From contig BGZK01001317.1 in NCBI GenBank assembly GCA_005406025.1, positions 62,001 through 126,000 on the forward strand: DNA of 64,000 nucleotides, in the 5' to 3' direction. How positions within the stretch are numbered: the first letter of the stretch is position 1; each line of letters begins with the position of its first letter. Below, in pieces: positions 35,000-48,183 of this stretch. The stretch is from Eumeta japonica (Eukaryota; Arthropoda; Insecta; Lepidoptera; Psychidae). The notes beneath the pieces were generated by a model. That model was not told the origin of the DNA, did not search any database, and saw nothing but the letters and a program-made list of their open reading frames with translations. A program made the translations under genes and the position numbers.

Positions 35000-36540
35000 T
35001 GCTCATTAGAAGTCTCGAATAGTGATCTAGGTGAGTAGATTCCGAAGTGTACCAAAACATGCCAACAGCGACAACATGAGACATGTTTCGATAGCTTACG
35101 CCGATCGAAAACAAAAATATAATATAAAGAAGCCGATTCTTTCTGGAATTTATTTACAATTAAATTTGCAGCTGTCAATATTTTTTTAAGTTACAGATAT
35201 GTCCCAAAAAACGATTTGGTTTTTGTCAAAAAATTAAAAACGATAGTATTGGGAAATGCGATCACGAGTTTGCTAAACTGACTTCCTTAACAATTCTATA
35301 TAATCTCAAATAACCGTAAACAAAGTCGAGCAGTCACGTGTCCGTGCGCCGATAAAATGTATCTACAACAGTTTTCAGTGAATTTATTCAACTTAAAATT
35401 CCTAAAATCAACGGGGTTAATATAACATTAATATTTATGTTTAAGTTCGTGCGCCGTCTCAAGCAGAATGCGGTGTGTTTGCCGCATTATTGCCATCATC
35501 ATCATTATAGGACAATTCTGCATGATTTTTGATTTCTCTTTAGGTTCCGATAAAAATTTTGTTAAAAAATGAGGTATTGCAGTGTCACCGAGTGACAACA
35601 AACAATATCGAGGAGCCCCTCATTTTGTGCATGATTATTTCTCTATTATTAGCACAAAGTCAAGCATATTTCGAAGGAGCATAAGCAGAGACTAGGCTCT
35701 CCACGTGGTAAGATTTTTGCGTATCGCTGTTGCTTCACAGACATCCATCAATCTTTTTAGGCAATCTCGTCGGTTTCGGATGGTTAGAATTCGAATGCTT
35801 AGATTTTTTTTTACATACACATGAAATTCATATTTACGTTTACGTGTATTTCTTAAAACCTCCCTGTCTTTTCACATAAGATTAATTCTGAATATTACAC
35901 CAAATAATTGCTTAACTATGTAGAGGTGGCGACCGCCCGCCGCCTTTGTACTCGTGTATGACGCTTGATCGCCTTTGGAGGAATGCGAATGGTTGGATTG
36001 AGTTCGTCGGCTACTGTGGACGCCCTTGGAGTTCGTAATTTGAAACGACAAACATGAGATAATGTCATAAGGAACAGAATTTGGCTCGTTTTGTGTTTGT
36101 AATGTAAGTATTGACTGTTAATGAAATTACTGCTCCTAGCAATTCTAAACACATCAAGTATTTTAGGGCAGAACTGTATGTACAGTGTATCGTTTACTTT
36201 TTAATTTCTATTACTTCTTTATTTTTAAGAATAACTTGGCGGCATTTCGATTTTCATATAATAAAACTATTGTCTATAAAATCACAAATAAAATAAATAG
36301 AGCTCGTAAGCATGTTCAACTCCTTCGTCTGTGGTAGCTTTAAATTATAGAAAAAAATATATTCCTTTTTTTATTATAGTTAATGAATACGTGAAAAATA
36401 ATTGCTCGTTAGTATGAATACGATTGTTAAATAAAATATTTAAAACTTATTAACAACATCCAAATAGACGGATTTAGGGATTTAAATTTAGGATTTTATT
36501 TAAATTTTTGAATGTAAATGATACGAAAACAATTGGGCAG
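35000..36540. other. Intergenic DNA without recognised content
   Basis: AT-rich. A moderately GC-rich stretch lies at about 35930-36060. No gene or repeat recognised. Confidence 0.4.
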
Positions 36541-36549
36541 TTCGGTTTT

Positions 36550-36745
36550 TTCCGTAAAGACACGCAGAGCACTGAACCGGAGCCCCCGGGCTAGTAGGGG
36601 GGTCGAAACGCCGGCGCCGTCATTTAACTTGCACATAAAAGTACGTTCACGTTTTATTTGAATTTCTAAAAGGACCCCAAATCTTGTGTGTCCAAGGGCC
36701 CTGCACAGCCTAAGACTGCTGTGTTATCGGGTACACCCACTTAAA
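36550..36745. repeat. Second copy of the GC-rich dispersed repeat
   Basis: Shares the layout of 29340-29640: ggagcccccgggctagtagg, gccgtcatttaacttgcaca, cgttttatttgaatttc, then gtgtgtccaagggc. It is more diverged, with a shorter tandem part. Confidence 0.5.
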
Positions 36746-36944
36746 TGTGAACGAGCGGAACTTGTTGTTAATACATTTTTAGAATACCGAAACAGAAAAT
36801 GCATCGTAATAATAAATTATTGATTTGTTGACCCTGGCCCTGCTCATTATTCACAATAGAGAAGTAAAACCACAACCGGTATGGCAATTCCATAGCGGTT
36901 ATTCTATTTGCATAAGTATATCCTTAGGAGAATACTTTTATCCC

Positions 36945-37400
36945 TTGACATACACGAGTCCAGAGGTCCTAGTAGATTGTCTCACACTGTTCTTTAAATG
37001 TGGGTTACTGAGTCGGTACCGATGTCAACGCTCCTATTTCATCACTTGTTCACTTCCGTCACAGCTCCCAACGTCCGGAACACCGTTTTAGTGCACCCCA
37101 TCCCTATGAAAGAACAACTCTCAGGTCCATACAATCACAAACGCATCGCATTTCTTTTTATTTTCCAAAATAATGGAGTACATTATTAACCGCCAGCTTC
37201 TTGGCTGTTTAGAGAAACATCAGTTACCGAGTGACCGTTAATACGATTTTTGTAGTAAGCGCTTAGCTGGTGCTCCTCTTACGTTAGAGGAAAGCTTTGG
37301 CTGTAAATTTGGATGTAGCGAAGGCTTTGATGGAGTCTGGTACAAAGCGCTTCTCTCAGTTTTCTTTCTATTACTTTCCTAAAAAATTATACAGACGAAT
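36945..37400 (+). pseudogene. LINE reverse transcriptase, N-terminal part
   Basis: VLVHPIPMKEQLSGPYNHKR, then NRQLLGCLEKHQLPSDR and WYKALLS. This is the conserved start of LINE reverse transcriptases (HPIPKKGxxxxPxNYRPIA ... NRQLLxYLE ... FDRVWHKALLSKL). Frameshifted and truncated. It probably belongs to the family whose C-terminal parts lie at 40760-41430 and 9965-10790. Confidence 0.6.
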
Positions 37401-37689
37401 TGGCAAACTTTCGACGGGATGGAACATCAAGGCCTCAATTTACAATGAATTCTCAGATCCTTAGCCCTCGAATCCTCAAAAGTCTAAAAAAAACTGGTTG
37501 CTTCTAACAAAATTGTGAATTCTGTGATCAAAGTATCTTGACTCCATACGAGCCTTCGACACTTTGAATAAAATGATTTTGATTGATTATCATTATTCGA
37601 TGAACTAGTTAATTGTATTGCTTATATTATTATTAGTTAACTAACGCAAATTAGATCTTATTCAGTATTAATACGAAAAATGGCCATAC

Positions 37690-37900
37690 CAACTAATTTA
37701 TGTTAGCAAATTCAATTATTACCTGGTCAATATCAACAAAAAAATTATTATAATAACTAATTCACTTTAATAAATTCAACTAAGACCTTGATGACTACCA
37801 ACATAGAAATGATTATAGTAAATGATTCAGCTTAATAAATTCAATTTAGAACTTGTTACATTTGAACCATATAATGTTTATTGTGATCAAATTCATTTAC
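37690..37900. repeat. Degenerate tandem repeat, unit about 65 bp
   Basis: Three to four units recur, each starting ttaataaattcaa or a variant (about 37703, 37767, 37832, 37883). AT-rich. Confidence 0.45.
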
Positions 37901-37977
37901 TTGAAACAACTATGAAACAAATCCTAATTGGTAACATTATAATGAGAATTAAGTAACCCTTTTTTAAATCCACTAAG

Positions 37978-38168
37978 AACCTTTTCTACCGTCTCTTTTT
38001 AAATTGACAAAAGTAATTTTTAAAATTATCTTTACGTTCTACATGCTCCTTTTAACAGTCGCTAAGGCTGAAAAACCGTTAAAAGGAGGACGTAGAACGC
38101 AAAACTAATTTTTAAAAGTGACTTTTTGTCAAAAGTAAGTTTAAAAATAGATGGTGGAAGAGACCCTA
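37978..38168. repeat. Palindromic MITE, about 190 bp
   Basis: The whole element folds on itself. The innermost arms 38035-38056 and 38078-38099 match at 19 of 22 positions. The similarity continues outward with small indels to about 37980 and 38165. Foldback-type non-autonomous transposon; family unknown. Confidence 0.7.
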
Positions 38169-38169
38169 A

Positions 38170-40320
38170 GTAACATTTTGTTTAATTGACTAAGGTCCGA
38201 TAGGTTTTCCTAAAGCTCACTCTCAATCACCTGTAACTCATGATTGATAGTTGATATGTTTCACATTTAAGAGTGAACTGAAGCACGACATATTAATTAG
38301 GTTAACACCTCGAGTGCTAACTAAAACGCGGTCTCAATGTTGAGTACGATTTACCAATATAGGCATAAGTTATTTTATTAATTTTGAGAATTAGTGCCAG
38401 TATGACATTATGCTCCACCTGCAACCAGTCTCGATCGTAGTTGGCACGGCCGCGTGCTGTCCTGTATTTTATCTATCAGCAATTGTATAAAACCAAAGTT
38501 GATGTTATAACGCTGTGAGAAGAAACATGAATCAAAACCTATTTATGTTCAAATTATCATAGCTTATAAGTAATGCATAAAACAAACCACATTTAAAAAA
38601 ATCTAATTTTTGTCAAAAATTGAATCCAAAGAATAAATCTCATTATTTGTTGAAATTTACATATGTGACAAATTTTATATGAATTAAAATCAAAATAATT
38701 TGTAAGAAAATACTTGTTTGTTAATGTTTAACAGTAGGTACAGTGCAACGTTACATATTTTTATGTCATTGCTAAAATATTTATGTTACAAGGTTTCGGC
38801 GATATTAATGAATTGTAGAAACTAACGACTTTCTGCACTGTGTTTGGTTTGTTCTTTGGTTCCTTATACTTTTAATACATGGACCAAGCTCAATTTTTTT
38901 GCATTGTTGCACAACAGAAATCACAATGGTAAGTATTATATTGGAATATTAAGTTACATAATAGACTTTACAAAGTCATGTTCACATAAATGTTCTCAAA
39001 AAACATTTATTGTCAATGGAAAAATTTAAATTTAACCTAATTGTTTTATAATTAATTCACTTAGGTACCTACAAATGTTTTATAATACACGATGTCTAAA
39101 TAGTCTTCAAAAATTATCAATGACACTATTTCAATAAGTAAACATTATTTAAGAAATGTAAATCTTGTTACAATCGTCACACAAATAATATTCCTGGCAC
39201 TATTCTGGGTGCTCAGTCAATTCTGCTTTTTAACAATCTAAATGATAGGAACAACATAATCAGGTTTTTCCTTGCTCTCAAGTTTTAATTAATTTTTTAA
39301 ATTCTTTTTAAAAATTTTATTTTATAAAAACTTTCGTGGCCTTTAATTACAATATCCTCAACGAAACCGATATAATATCTCCATAAATTTCTGGCATAAT
39401 ATCTAACTAACACAATATCAGTTAAACGATATAAAAGCACACTGCTGTTGTTTTCATTTTATGTCGTCTCTGATTTATCATTAAAATTATTTTTGCGATC
39501 TAATATCACTTCATTTTCTGTAGTTATATCGAAGTTTCATTTTACTTTTGTCTTAACTTTTCACTATTACTACTATTCCATATTTCCATTATTTTTTTCC
39601 GTATTCACCTAATTGTTTTAACTTTGAGAATATATTTCTTGCATAGACTTATATCCAGAAGTGTTTTAAGTTCCTTTAGCTGAACAGATATTAAACTTTT
39701 TGCTTAATATTCTGAATGCTCCTAATCTTCTTACATCCACATAAGCATTATTCTCCGGTCTCATCCTTACTTCAGACAAAAATATCACTTTTCTATTTTC
39801 CTTCCCTTTTTCTGTAACTTGTTCTTACCGCGGAAATTATTTTGTTTTGTATGAGCAGGTTCCGATTCTGCCTCCCGTTCAACTGTTTCCTTGTGGGAAG
39901 GGTAGTCACTTATTTCAATTGATAAATTGATAATTTATCTTAACTAATATGAAAATAGTTTAAAAAATCACTCTCAGTAGAATTTAACTTTTAATTTATA
40001 GTTAATCCAATGATATTAAGTATTAAAAGTGATTATTTTATTTTTCTTGTTTTAAAAATGATAAGTTTTAGAGTAGTTGATGCAATTAACGGGTATTAGG
40101 TAAATCAAATACTACTTTATTCATTTAACAGCGAAAGGAATTAAAACTACTAATCTAATTAATTATTTCATTTAATTTATTCTGAATTGATTTAATCTTA
40201 TATGTGTATAAGTTAACTAAATGAAACTAATCAAATATGCATGGAAGCAAATAATGATGGAAACAATGTTTATACTTGTTAGAGTTAATATCGTACCTAG
40301 TTGTTATAACGATCAGTTTT
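38170..40320. other. AT-rich intergenic DNA
   Basis: No gene, transposon or island recognised. Confidence 0.45.
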
Positions 40321-40323
40321 CGT

Positions 40324-40325
<2 letters not shown>

Positions 40326-40399
<74 letters not shown>
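40326..40399. repeat. (TA)n microsatellite
   Basis: About 74 bases of uninterrupted TA repeat. Confidence 0.95.
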
Positions 40400-40403
<4 letters not shown>

Positions 40404-40589
40404 CTACAGTTGTTTTGATTAATTTAACGGTAACTAAGAGAAAATCTCTCTTGGTTAGCTTTCATTTTTTACAGTGAATGCTCTACACTGTTACCTGTTT
40501 TATTCATTTTACATTACATTTAAATAAAAAAATATTACAAACAGTAAAAAATTTCAAATTAACAAAGGGTCTACAAGAAAAAAGCCTTT

Positions 40590-40700
40590 TCCTTTCTAAA
40601 AGGCCGGCTACGTCGTTACTAGTTACTCCCCGAGGTAACCGGGGTCTACGGGCAACGATGAACTCTCTGGTAGTTTTTTCGCATTTCACATCGCAGAAAA
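40590..40700 (+). repeat. LINE 3' tail fragment
   Basis: tctaaaaggccggctacgtc and gaggtaaccggggtctacgg resemble the 3' untranslated end of the moth LINE whose coding remnants lie nearby. Short and degenerate. Confidence 0.4.
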
Positions 40701-40759
40701 CTCCTTTTTGTTTTATCATTATTAAACCTATAAAAACAATCAATTACATTTGTCGCTGT

Positions 40760-41430
40760 GCGGATGATGGTGCTGTTGGTGCATTATATTCCAACTACAT
40801 TTATATCTGTCGAAATCGTGTTATGAGTGTCGATATCAGCTTGTATCTGAAATTGAGTTATCCTTATGGCAAGTCACGGGATCGAATAGATTTAACTTTG
40901 TTGAATCTAACTCCAGCACAAGAAACTTTCCGCGCTACCGCTAAAGAAAACAACGTTCCGTCTTCTTTATTTGGAGGTATCCTTAGTGCACACCGAGCGT
41001 CGGGATCCTGGTGTCGTCATATCGAAAATCATTCAGTTTTGCGATCATCTGGGGAACAGGGTAAAACACTTCTAAAGATTTTAAAGTTCTTAACAGGATG
41101 TGATGATACTTTAAATCAGATCGTCACCATTTGCTTTATAAGACAAAGATCAAATCGTACCTGGATTCACGTCGAGTTTCTCAAATCTTGAACAATTTCG
41201 TAATATCTTTCCTGCTGAACCCTGCTTTACGACTAAATGCAGAATCTTGTTGGATGTTTTATCTTATATACCACGGCAAGTTCTCTGAAAAGTACTCAAC
41301 TTTATTTTTGTCGCTGAATTCTTTCACTGTTTCACTCACCGGAAACACCATTAACACCATCAACATCATCCTGATGCCTGGTTTTCTACTGGCCACCCGT
41401 TTTATCCGTATTTTTCTGCCTAACTAACTT
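40760..41430 (+). pseudogene. LINE ORF2 C-terminal remnant
   Basis: Broken frames include LTLLNLTPAQETFRATAKEN, FGGILSAHRASG, LYKTKIKSYLDS and YLIYHGKFSEKY. The last two correspond to LYKAQVRPxxEY and FYRIYHGECSEEL of the family. This accounts for the 237-residue open frame from 40478, which is not a host gene. Confidence 0.55.
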
Positions 41431-42489
41431 AATTTATGACAATAACCAAAGTTATAACAACAGCCGATCGACGCTATAGAGTTGCAATAGAAAAAAATAA
41501 TTAACAGCATTATTGTACATGGCGTATTTTATTTGGTTAACGATTCAACATGCTTTCAAAAGAGAAGTATGAATTTAGAGACAAATATTTCAAGTTATGT
41601 ACCTATGCAAGCTATCTATACTAGTTTATATGGAACATAAAAATAAAATTTAGATTAGAGATAGGCTATTGGGCCGATGTGACGGCCTAACGCTTGAAGG
41701 CCGTTCAGAAGTGAGGCACCACTTGGCTTGAAAATTTTTTACAAATTGACGACAGTCACATACTTAGGTATACCGAATAATATTGGCACCTAAATGCCAC
41801 GTTTTCACGTTTCAAATAATAGTTTGCATTGATACTGAGTCGTGATGCATAATTTCGTGTTTACATGTTCAATAACTATAATTTGTTAACTTGCCTTTTA
41901 CTGTAATCAAAAAAGTGTACACTAATTTTATTTTTCTCAAATAAAGTAAAAAAATTCCAGGCAATGGTTGGCCTAGCAGGTCAGTTCTAAAATTTCTCGC
42001 AATGTTTTGAGCCATAATGCTTACAAGCTCGGAAAACGTGAAATTACTCTTCTCACATTTTCAAGCTCAAAATTAACAGCTTCTTCTTTCTCGTGAGTCT
42101 TTTAGAGGTGCCTATGTAAAAGACCTAATTGTTATTATTCAAACATTTTGTCAAAAATATTTTAATAATAATAATTAATAACAAATTTATGTCCTCTGGA
42201 ATATCATAAATTGTTATATGGATTTAGTATAATATAGTATATAATTTGTTTATATAAAAGATACACCAATGACAATCTTTGTAAACATTTCTAAGAAACG
42301 GTGTGATTGACGTCTCAGAAAAAATATTGTGTCTACCTCTTAGATTGCAATGGAAAGATGCAAATTATTTCAGCCGTGTCGTAAAATTGAATCTAAAAAA
42401 TACATACACAATGAAAATAAGTCTCTTTTTTAAACGTCCCGGTAAAAAAAAATTGAAAGTTTTCGTAAAATTAAGGAAGTTATTTGGTT

Positions 42490-42740
42490 CGTTCCGCTTG
42501 CTAGGAATACCCTCAGCACCCTTTGATAGCTGGCGCTCTAGTACCGGACACTTCATGCACAATTTTCTGGCACATACGGTGAGACTCCGGAATGAGTTAC
42601 CATCAGCGACATCCGCAGCGAGCGTGGCAAAGAGGTTTTCAAGGAAAAAGCGCATTCCTTTTCAAAAGTCCGGCACGCGCTAGAGCTCCCGGAGGTGGTG
42701 GTTACCATCAACTTTCATTCCGAAGGCCCGCGTGTTCTTC
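42490..42740 (+). pseudogene. LINE ORF2 extreme C-terminus and tail
   Basis: SWRSSTGHFMHNFLAHTVRL, then RNELPSATS, matches SWRSSTVRFxRNFLPRTVRLWNELPSA. A GC-rich tail follows with cccggaggtggtggttacca. It may be the end of the remnant at 40760-41430, separated by about 1 kb of other DNA, or a separate copy. Confidence 0.6.
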
Positions 42741-42879
42741 TGTCATTTATGAATCCTATAAAAATTTATTTTGTTTTATGTCTAATTTTTGAATTGTTAA
42801 ATTAGCTCATCAAATATCGATGTTTTAAAATCTGAGAGTGCTTTTTTACCATTTTCAGAAAGATGTCTGTATGTGTATT

Positions 42880-42884
<5 letters not shown>

Positions 42885-42920
<36 letters not shown>
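42885..42920. repeat. (TG)n microsatellite
   Basis: TG repeat of about 36 bases. Confidence 0.9.
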
Positions 42921-42921
<1 letters not shown>

Positions 42922-42929
42922 ATGAGTAT

Positions 42930-44865
42930 GTAAACCTTGAATATCTTTTAAAAGAATATTTTGTTTGAAATCAGACTTGTGCTATTCGAAAGACACTGAA
43001 AGTGATCATTGACTGAATTTAGATATCCTAAAAATATATCATCAATCAACTGTTCGATGTTAAGTTTTTGTAATAATTTCTAGGTTATAGAACCAATAAA
43101 TTGAAAAATTTAATCAGCTCTATCCCTAATATAATTGTGTTGAAGTTGATTGAATTCTGATCAATTGTATCTATGAGAGATATCAAGAACGAAATATTTT
43201 CAAAAAGTGTTTCTTCTTAATTATTTTTATATTTCAATTTCAAAATAAAATCAATGATATAATTTATAGAAATGGGTTCAATATTTTCTTAGTTACATAG
43301 CAATACAACTTACGTCACCACTCAGTGATGATGTTCTTCTACTCGTCGGTGAATCGGGACTTAAACGAAAACATAAGGGCCGCGCCAACCGACGAATGAT
43401 CGACATTAAAAGCCTGAGGCCGAGGGCGCAGCTGAATGTAGGCACCCTAAAATAAGTAAAACATTTTTTTTCAACGGTATGCTCCAAGAAATAAACGAAT
43501 TCAGTCAAATTCACGGCATTTATGGGAGTATTATTACTAATAGAGCAGATTAAAATTTGTAATCGATCAGTTCGTCAGTTTACAAATTTTGGAACAAATA
43601 TTTTACCCCTATTTTTCTGTGACTACACAACCTGCTAATCTATTCTATTGATGTCAAATTTTCCAGCAATCTATCTTCAGTTATGTCTTTAAAAATGCCA
43701 CAAGCCCAAATCCAATCGGTTCAATTGTCCAAACATCAAAGGTACCGTGACAACATACCCTCAGACAGATACATGCGCATACGATGAAACATCAGTTTTC
43801 GAAGATCGGATTGAAATAACTTTCTTAATATAGTAGTTTTTGTTGTATTGAAAGTATGAACAATGCTTTCCACTTACTTTTAATAATTCCACAGTAAAAA
43901 AGAGGGCAGAGGTGTACAGAAAACCGAGCAAATATAATTGGATCTCGCGTGGTCAGGGTTCCATACGATAAATATGTTATCTATAATATATTTAAACCTG
44001 TCACTTTTTCTTTAGGAACTAAAAAAAAGCTTGTTTGGTACTGAATTGTAGAAAGAAATTGCAGAATATATTGTTATTGTTGAATTCTATCTTGTAGTAT
44101 ATTCTTGAATACCTACGTGAACCATAGTGAGTGATACGAATAGAAGCTTTTCTCATATGTCCATGCAAATAGTTTTTCCTGTGCATAGTAAGTAAAGGCT
44201 CAACTTTCGTTATAAGGTTCCAATGGTCACCTTCCGGCTCCATAGTCAGATCAGTTTTTATGAGACTGTTATATTGTGTTGTTAATTTATTTATATTATA
44301 TATGATTTACGTAAAAAAAATCAACTCATTCCACCACGAAGAAGTGGGTTGAAGTTAACTGTAACATTGGAAGATGTACCGACCGTCATCGGAACAGATG
44401 ATCGTAAATAAAACCTAATGAAAAACATGATTTTCCACACATAGCAACTAAAAATGAAGTACGATCAAACAATATTAAGAGATTTACCTTGTTATTTTAA
44501 ACCATACATTTCTTATATATATTCCTATAATTCAAAAGTAAAAATGTATATTTTCTATATTTATTTTTTTCAAAATTTAAATTTTTGTAGTTTCAGAATT
44601 AAAGAGGAAATGGCAATTATCTTAAATAACTTAGATTGTTTATTATACATATAATAATAAATAAACTCAAAATAAACATAAAAGATACATACTCATATTT
44701 GATAACAAACCCGTTTATTTGATACACGTCAGAGGTTATAGTTACAAACCTTATTTTCTAATTTTTGCCCTAAATGTGACCCCTATATTATAAATACAAG
44801 TATTTCCTTTACACGTCCGTGTTCAACTCACATAAGTTCATACGTGTAACAAACTTTTCGGTTTA
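42930..44865. other. Intergenic DNA without recognised content
   Basis: AT-rich with a modestly GC-rich segment at about 43310-43445 (no domain in any frame). Confidence 0.4.
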
Positions 44866-44869
44866 ATCG

Positions 44870-44955
44870 GTTGTGTAGTTTGGAAGAAATTGGACGTGAC
44901 GGACGTACAAATCGACATACAACTGATCCTATGAGGGTACCCTTTTCCCCAACAC
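44870..44955 (-). repeat. Dispersed repeat, reversed copy
   Basis: gatcctatgagggtaccctt with a preceding ggacgtgacggacg corresponds to the reverse complement of the repeat type described at 3905-4125. Confidence 0.4.
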
Positions 44956-45560
44956 GCGGTGCCTCAGGCGCGCCGAACAACTCGCGCTCGCTCTGGCCGC
45001 TCATCGCGTCTACACTAGCTCGCCCCGTACTCCTTTCCGAGTCCGATACGAGTTTCAATATAGACCTCGATCTCGAAGACTCATTATCTAAACTGTACGT
45101 GTGCAAACAACTCCGTGACGCGTGATTTTCACTCAAAGGGTCGTTTCGCTGTGGCTCGAGAGAAACTGACGTTGACTGAAGGCGTTCGGTTCGATCGTCG
45201 AGCACTTAACAGCCTTCACATTTCCACGCGGGTAGGTCTATACGATGCAAGTGTGCCGATGATGTATTTTTCTTTTATAGGAGTTAGTGTTCATAGTTAA
45301 AAAACATTTTTATTATTATTGTCTGTGCGCCCGAAAGCACTCGAACCTGGATCACAAATAATCGGGTACAAGTTTGAAAAGGAACTTGGCGTAGCTCACG
45401 AAGTGACGCGCTATGTTTGCACGGGGCGGGCGGCGCGACGTGTCAACGGCCGGCGCCGGCGCCGGCGGCAAACACTCGTCCGCCTTATACGGCGGCGGCA
45501 CGGGCCGCTTCCGCCGGCCGCCGCGCCCGCGCAGCGCGCCTCCTAAATGGTCGTTTAAGA
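44940..45560. promoter_or_regulatory. GC-rich island upstream of GATAe
   Basis: CG-rich blocks at 44940-45020 and 45420-45545, about 2.7-3.2 kb before the GATAe start codon. This is the nearest strong GC island 5' of GATAe, and a non-coding first exon must exist somewhere upstream of 48181, so it is a reasonable promoter candidate. Open frames here are compositional. Confidence 0.35.
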
Positions 45561-46559
45561 AAATTAAATAGTTACACTGTTTTAAGAACATACTATAAAC
45601 GAAATACGTTCTGACAATGAACACTAGCATGCGGCTACACAAAATACGATATAATGTATAATATGCAGCATAAATTAAATAAGAGTCTATTAGCCAACTG
45701 CAGGGACACACCCTCTTAAATGTTTTTATTACAATTGCGAGGCTCGGCCATTTAGCCTGCCATACATTGCCTCAGTGGGTGTTGGGGCGGTTGAGCCCTG
45801 AACGACGGCTTACCGCGCGGTCCAAGATTTAAAGCAAGTAGCTTAATTTTAAAAAAATTAGAAACTGAGTAACCATTTTGTCTGTGGTTGGAGTTAAAAC
45901 TCAGTAGCTACCGATTCGAAGACTACGCGTCGACCGCGCGGACACCGCGTGCATAGTAACTAAACGACCGCTCAAATCTTATTATCTAGAAATCGTCACC
46001 GATTCTACATACTTTAGGAATTTTGAAAACACCTTAATTTACACGCAGTCATAAAATTCATCGTCTATTATCTGTATAACGACTAATCATAAAATTCACC
46101 TAATGAGGTTATAGAGACGAGAACTTTACGAAAAAATTGTCTTACTGATCGGTCATCGATCGAGGTCGAAAACTTTTATCGACCGTTATACGATACATAA
46201 GGATAGATCTTAGGCCGACATATCAAACGTGTTATTAGCACAGCTAACGATCCTAGAATGAAGCTGAGAGGACACGATACAAGCTGCAGCTCGAAAGCAA
46301 CTACATAAATACGGCAAGTCGAGTCTGTGACATCAGAATGGTCCTGAAGGAATTGAAAATCTATGAACAGTTTACAATGCCAAATTCGAAATTGCAATTG
46401 AATGAAAAATCTAGCCAAATCGGAAATATCTTTATTTCGTAGGTAATAGAATCACACTTGAAATACTTCGTTATTATATTACATAAGTCTTCGAATACTT
46501 TGTATTTCAGGTTATGATATACCTGTACCAGACATGGTAATTTACTGCTGAATAAAAGT

Positions 46560-46800
46560 ATTTCATATTATTTGACATACGTCGCAAAAAGCAATACTCG
46601 GAATGTTGTATCGAAATAATATCCAATGCGAAAAGCTCGCAGGAGAACCGAATTAGCTCACAAAATCACCAAGTTGAAGTCAGAATCGGCATGTCACAAC
46701 GTTCACGGTACTGGTAATTGCTAGAAAGAATAGCTTCTCGATTGGGGACCACGAACTGGACATCTTAGCTCAGGTCGGCCTTATACTAGACGAATCGAGT
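46560..46800 (+). pseudogene. RTE-like LINE C-terminal fragment
   Basis: AHKITKLKSESACHNVHGTG and LLDWGPRTGHLSSGRPYTRR match the KLKWQWAGHI ... LEWRPRTGKRSVGRPPTRW end of RTE-type LINE ORFs. Stops are present. It lies 1.4 kb before GATAe. Confidence 0.5.
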
Positions 46801-48181
46801 TCTAAGTAAACGTAGCATGTTTAGATAGCTTTCGATTGTGTACGTGAATATATCTACGGCAGGTGTTTGTGTGCATTACTGGACATTACTTGACGAACAA
46901 TAATTTAAAGAAACGATACATTTCCACTGATTTGAAATTACTAAAGTTAATTACACGATGTTAATAAATTCAACGCGAAATGTAAATACTCACTGAAAAG
47001 TATTTTTGAAAATTCAACTAATTCGAAGAAATATGGAAAGGAACCTATATCCTTTTAAATTAGCCCTTGAAATGGTTTACATTAAAATTTTTGAAAAATT
47101 GATTTTAAGTCAATAATTTTTTAAATTTCTGTTACAATAATAATGTTCAGAAAATTGTTCAGTTTTGGATATACAGGTAACTCATCAATAAAGACATTTA
47201 GAACTTTGGTTTGCCTAAATCTATGAAAAGTTGTATTCTCGCTTTCAATAAAATTTCCTATATTATAAACTAATTTCATTTGTTAAGGATTAAAATTGAG
47301 AGTGAATTGAATTTTAATACGAAAAGGTTTCAATATTTTAGTGCATTAATATTGCGTAGGAAGCAATAGATATATGTATTTAATCTTCATTTACATATAC
47401 ATCAATATTCATCTTTGTTTAAAGTTTTTTTGTATTTTTTTTTTAATTTTAGAGAAATTTTGTTTTGTGAGAGTGGCTTGAGCGTAGATATGCGTACATA
47501 AAACTCTAAATGATATTTCTGATAAAAATTGATACATTTTTTGGAGCCGAGATCGGTGAGTTGTTAAACTGTGAGTTTGAAACGAAAGGTACTGAAGGGT
47601 TCGATTTTAATCATGAGCGAGTTAACTGACGAGTTATGAACTTAAGTCAAAACAAAGCACTCTCTCTTCGGCTTGAAGAGCACGTGAATCATCAATCTCC
47701 TAGGTCGCATCAAATCGACGACCGCTATGGTCAGCGGCGCCCCGCACGCGCCACTGCAGGCCACGTCCAATCTCTCTAACTGAATTAAATATTTGTGGGA
47801 GGGTATGCCTCAACGTCAGAGTGATTTAAACAACGGTCATTTTAAGCTCTAATATAATCGGTATAAAACTATGTACATCTTATAAATTTTTGTCTATATG
47901 GATATGGGTGCTGCAATCGTTACCTAACATTACTGTGAGTGAATGCAAATGTATATATACTCCATGCTGACGATGCATGTCTTGAATTTGTGTGTAACAA
48001 AACTGTGACTAGAAAATAATAAAAAAATATTTTACCTGAAGGTGATCAAGCCTGTGTAGACATTTAGTAATGAATTTACATCTTACGTTTATCATCTTGT
48101 TTTTGACTTGGTTAATTCATAAAAACAAAACTGAACCACAGCATACTTCGCTTTATTCAACTGTTCCCGTTAATTTTTCAG
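46801..48181 (+). other. DNA upstream of GATAe, ending in a splice acceptor
   Basis: AT-rich. A short GC-rich patch lies at 47710-47770. It ends with gttcccgttaatttttcag, a good pyrimidine-rich acceptor with AG at 48180-48181, so at least the end is probably a 5' UTR intron. The branch point was not determined. Confidence 0.5.
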
Positions 48182-48183
48182 AT

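Noticed and set aside
40221..40418. Open frame ending in repeated Tyr-Ile
   Set aside because: Produced by translating the TA microsatellite.
40478..41191. 237-residue open frame as a host gene
   Set aside because: Contains LINE-derived segments in the order of the ORF2 C-terminus and 3' tail; coincidental read-through of a decayed element.
45319..45711. Coding exon in the GC island before GATAe
   Set aside because: Both strands open, low-complexity translation, no family resemblance.
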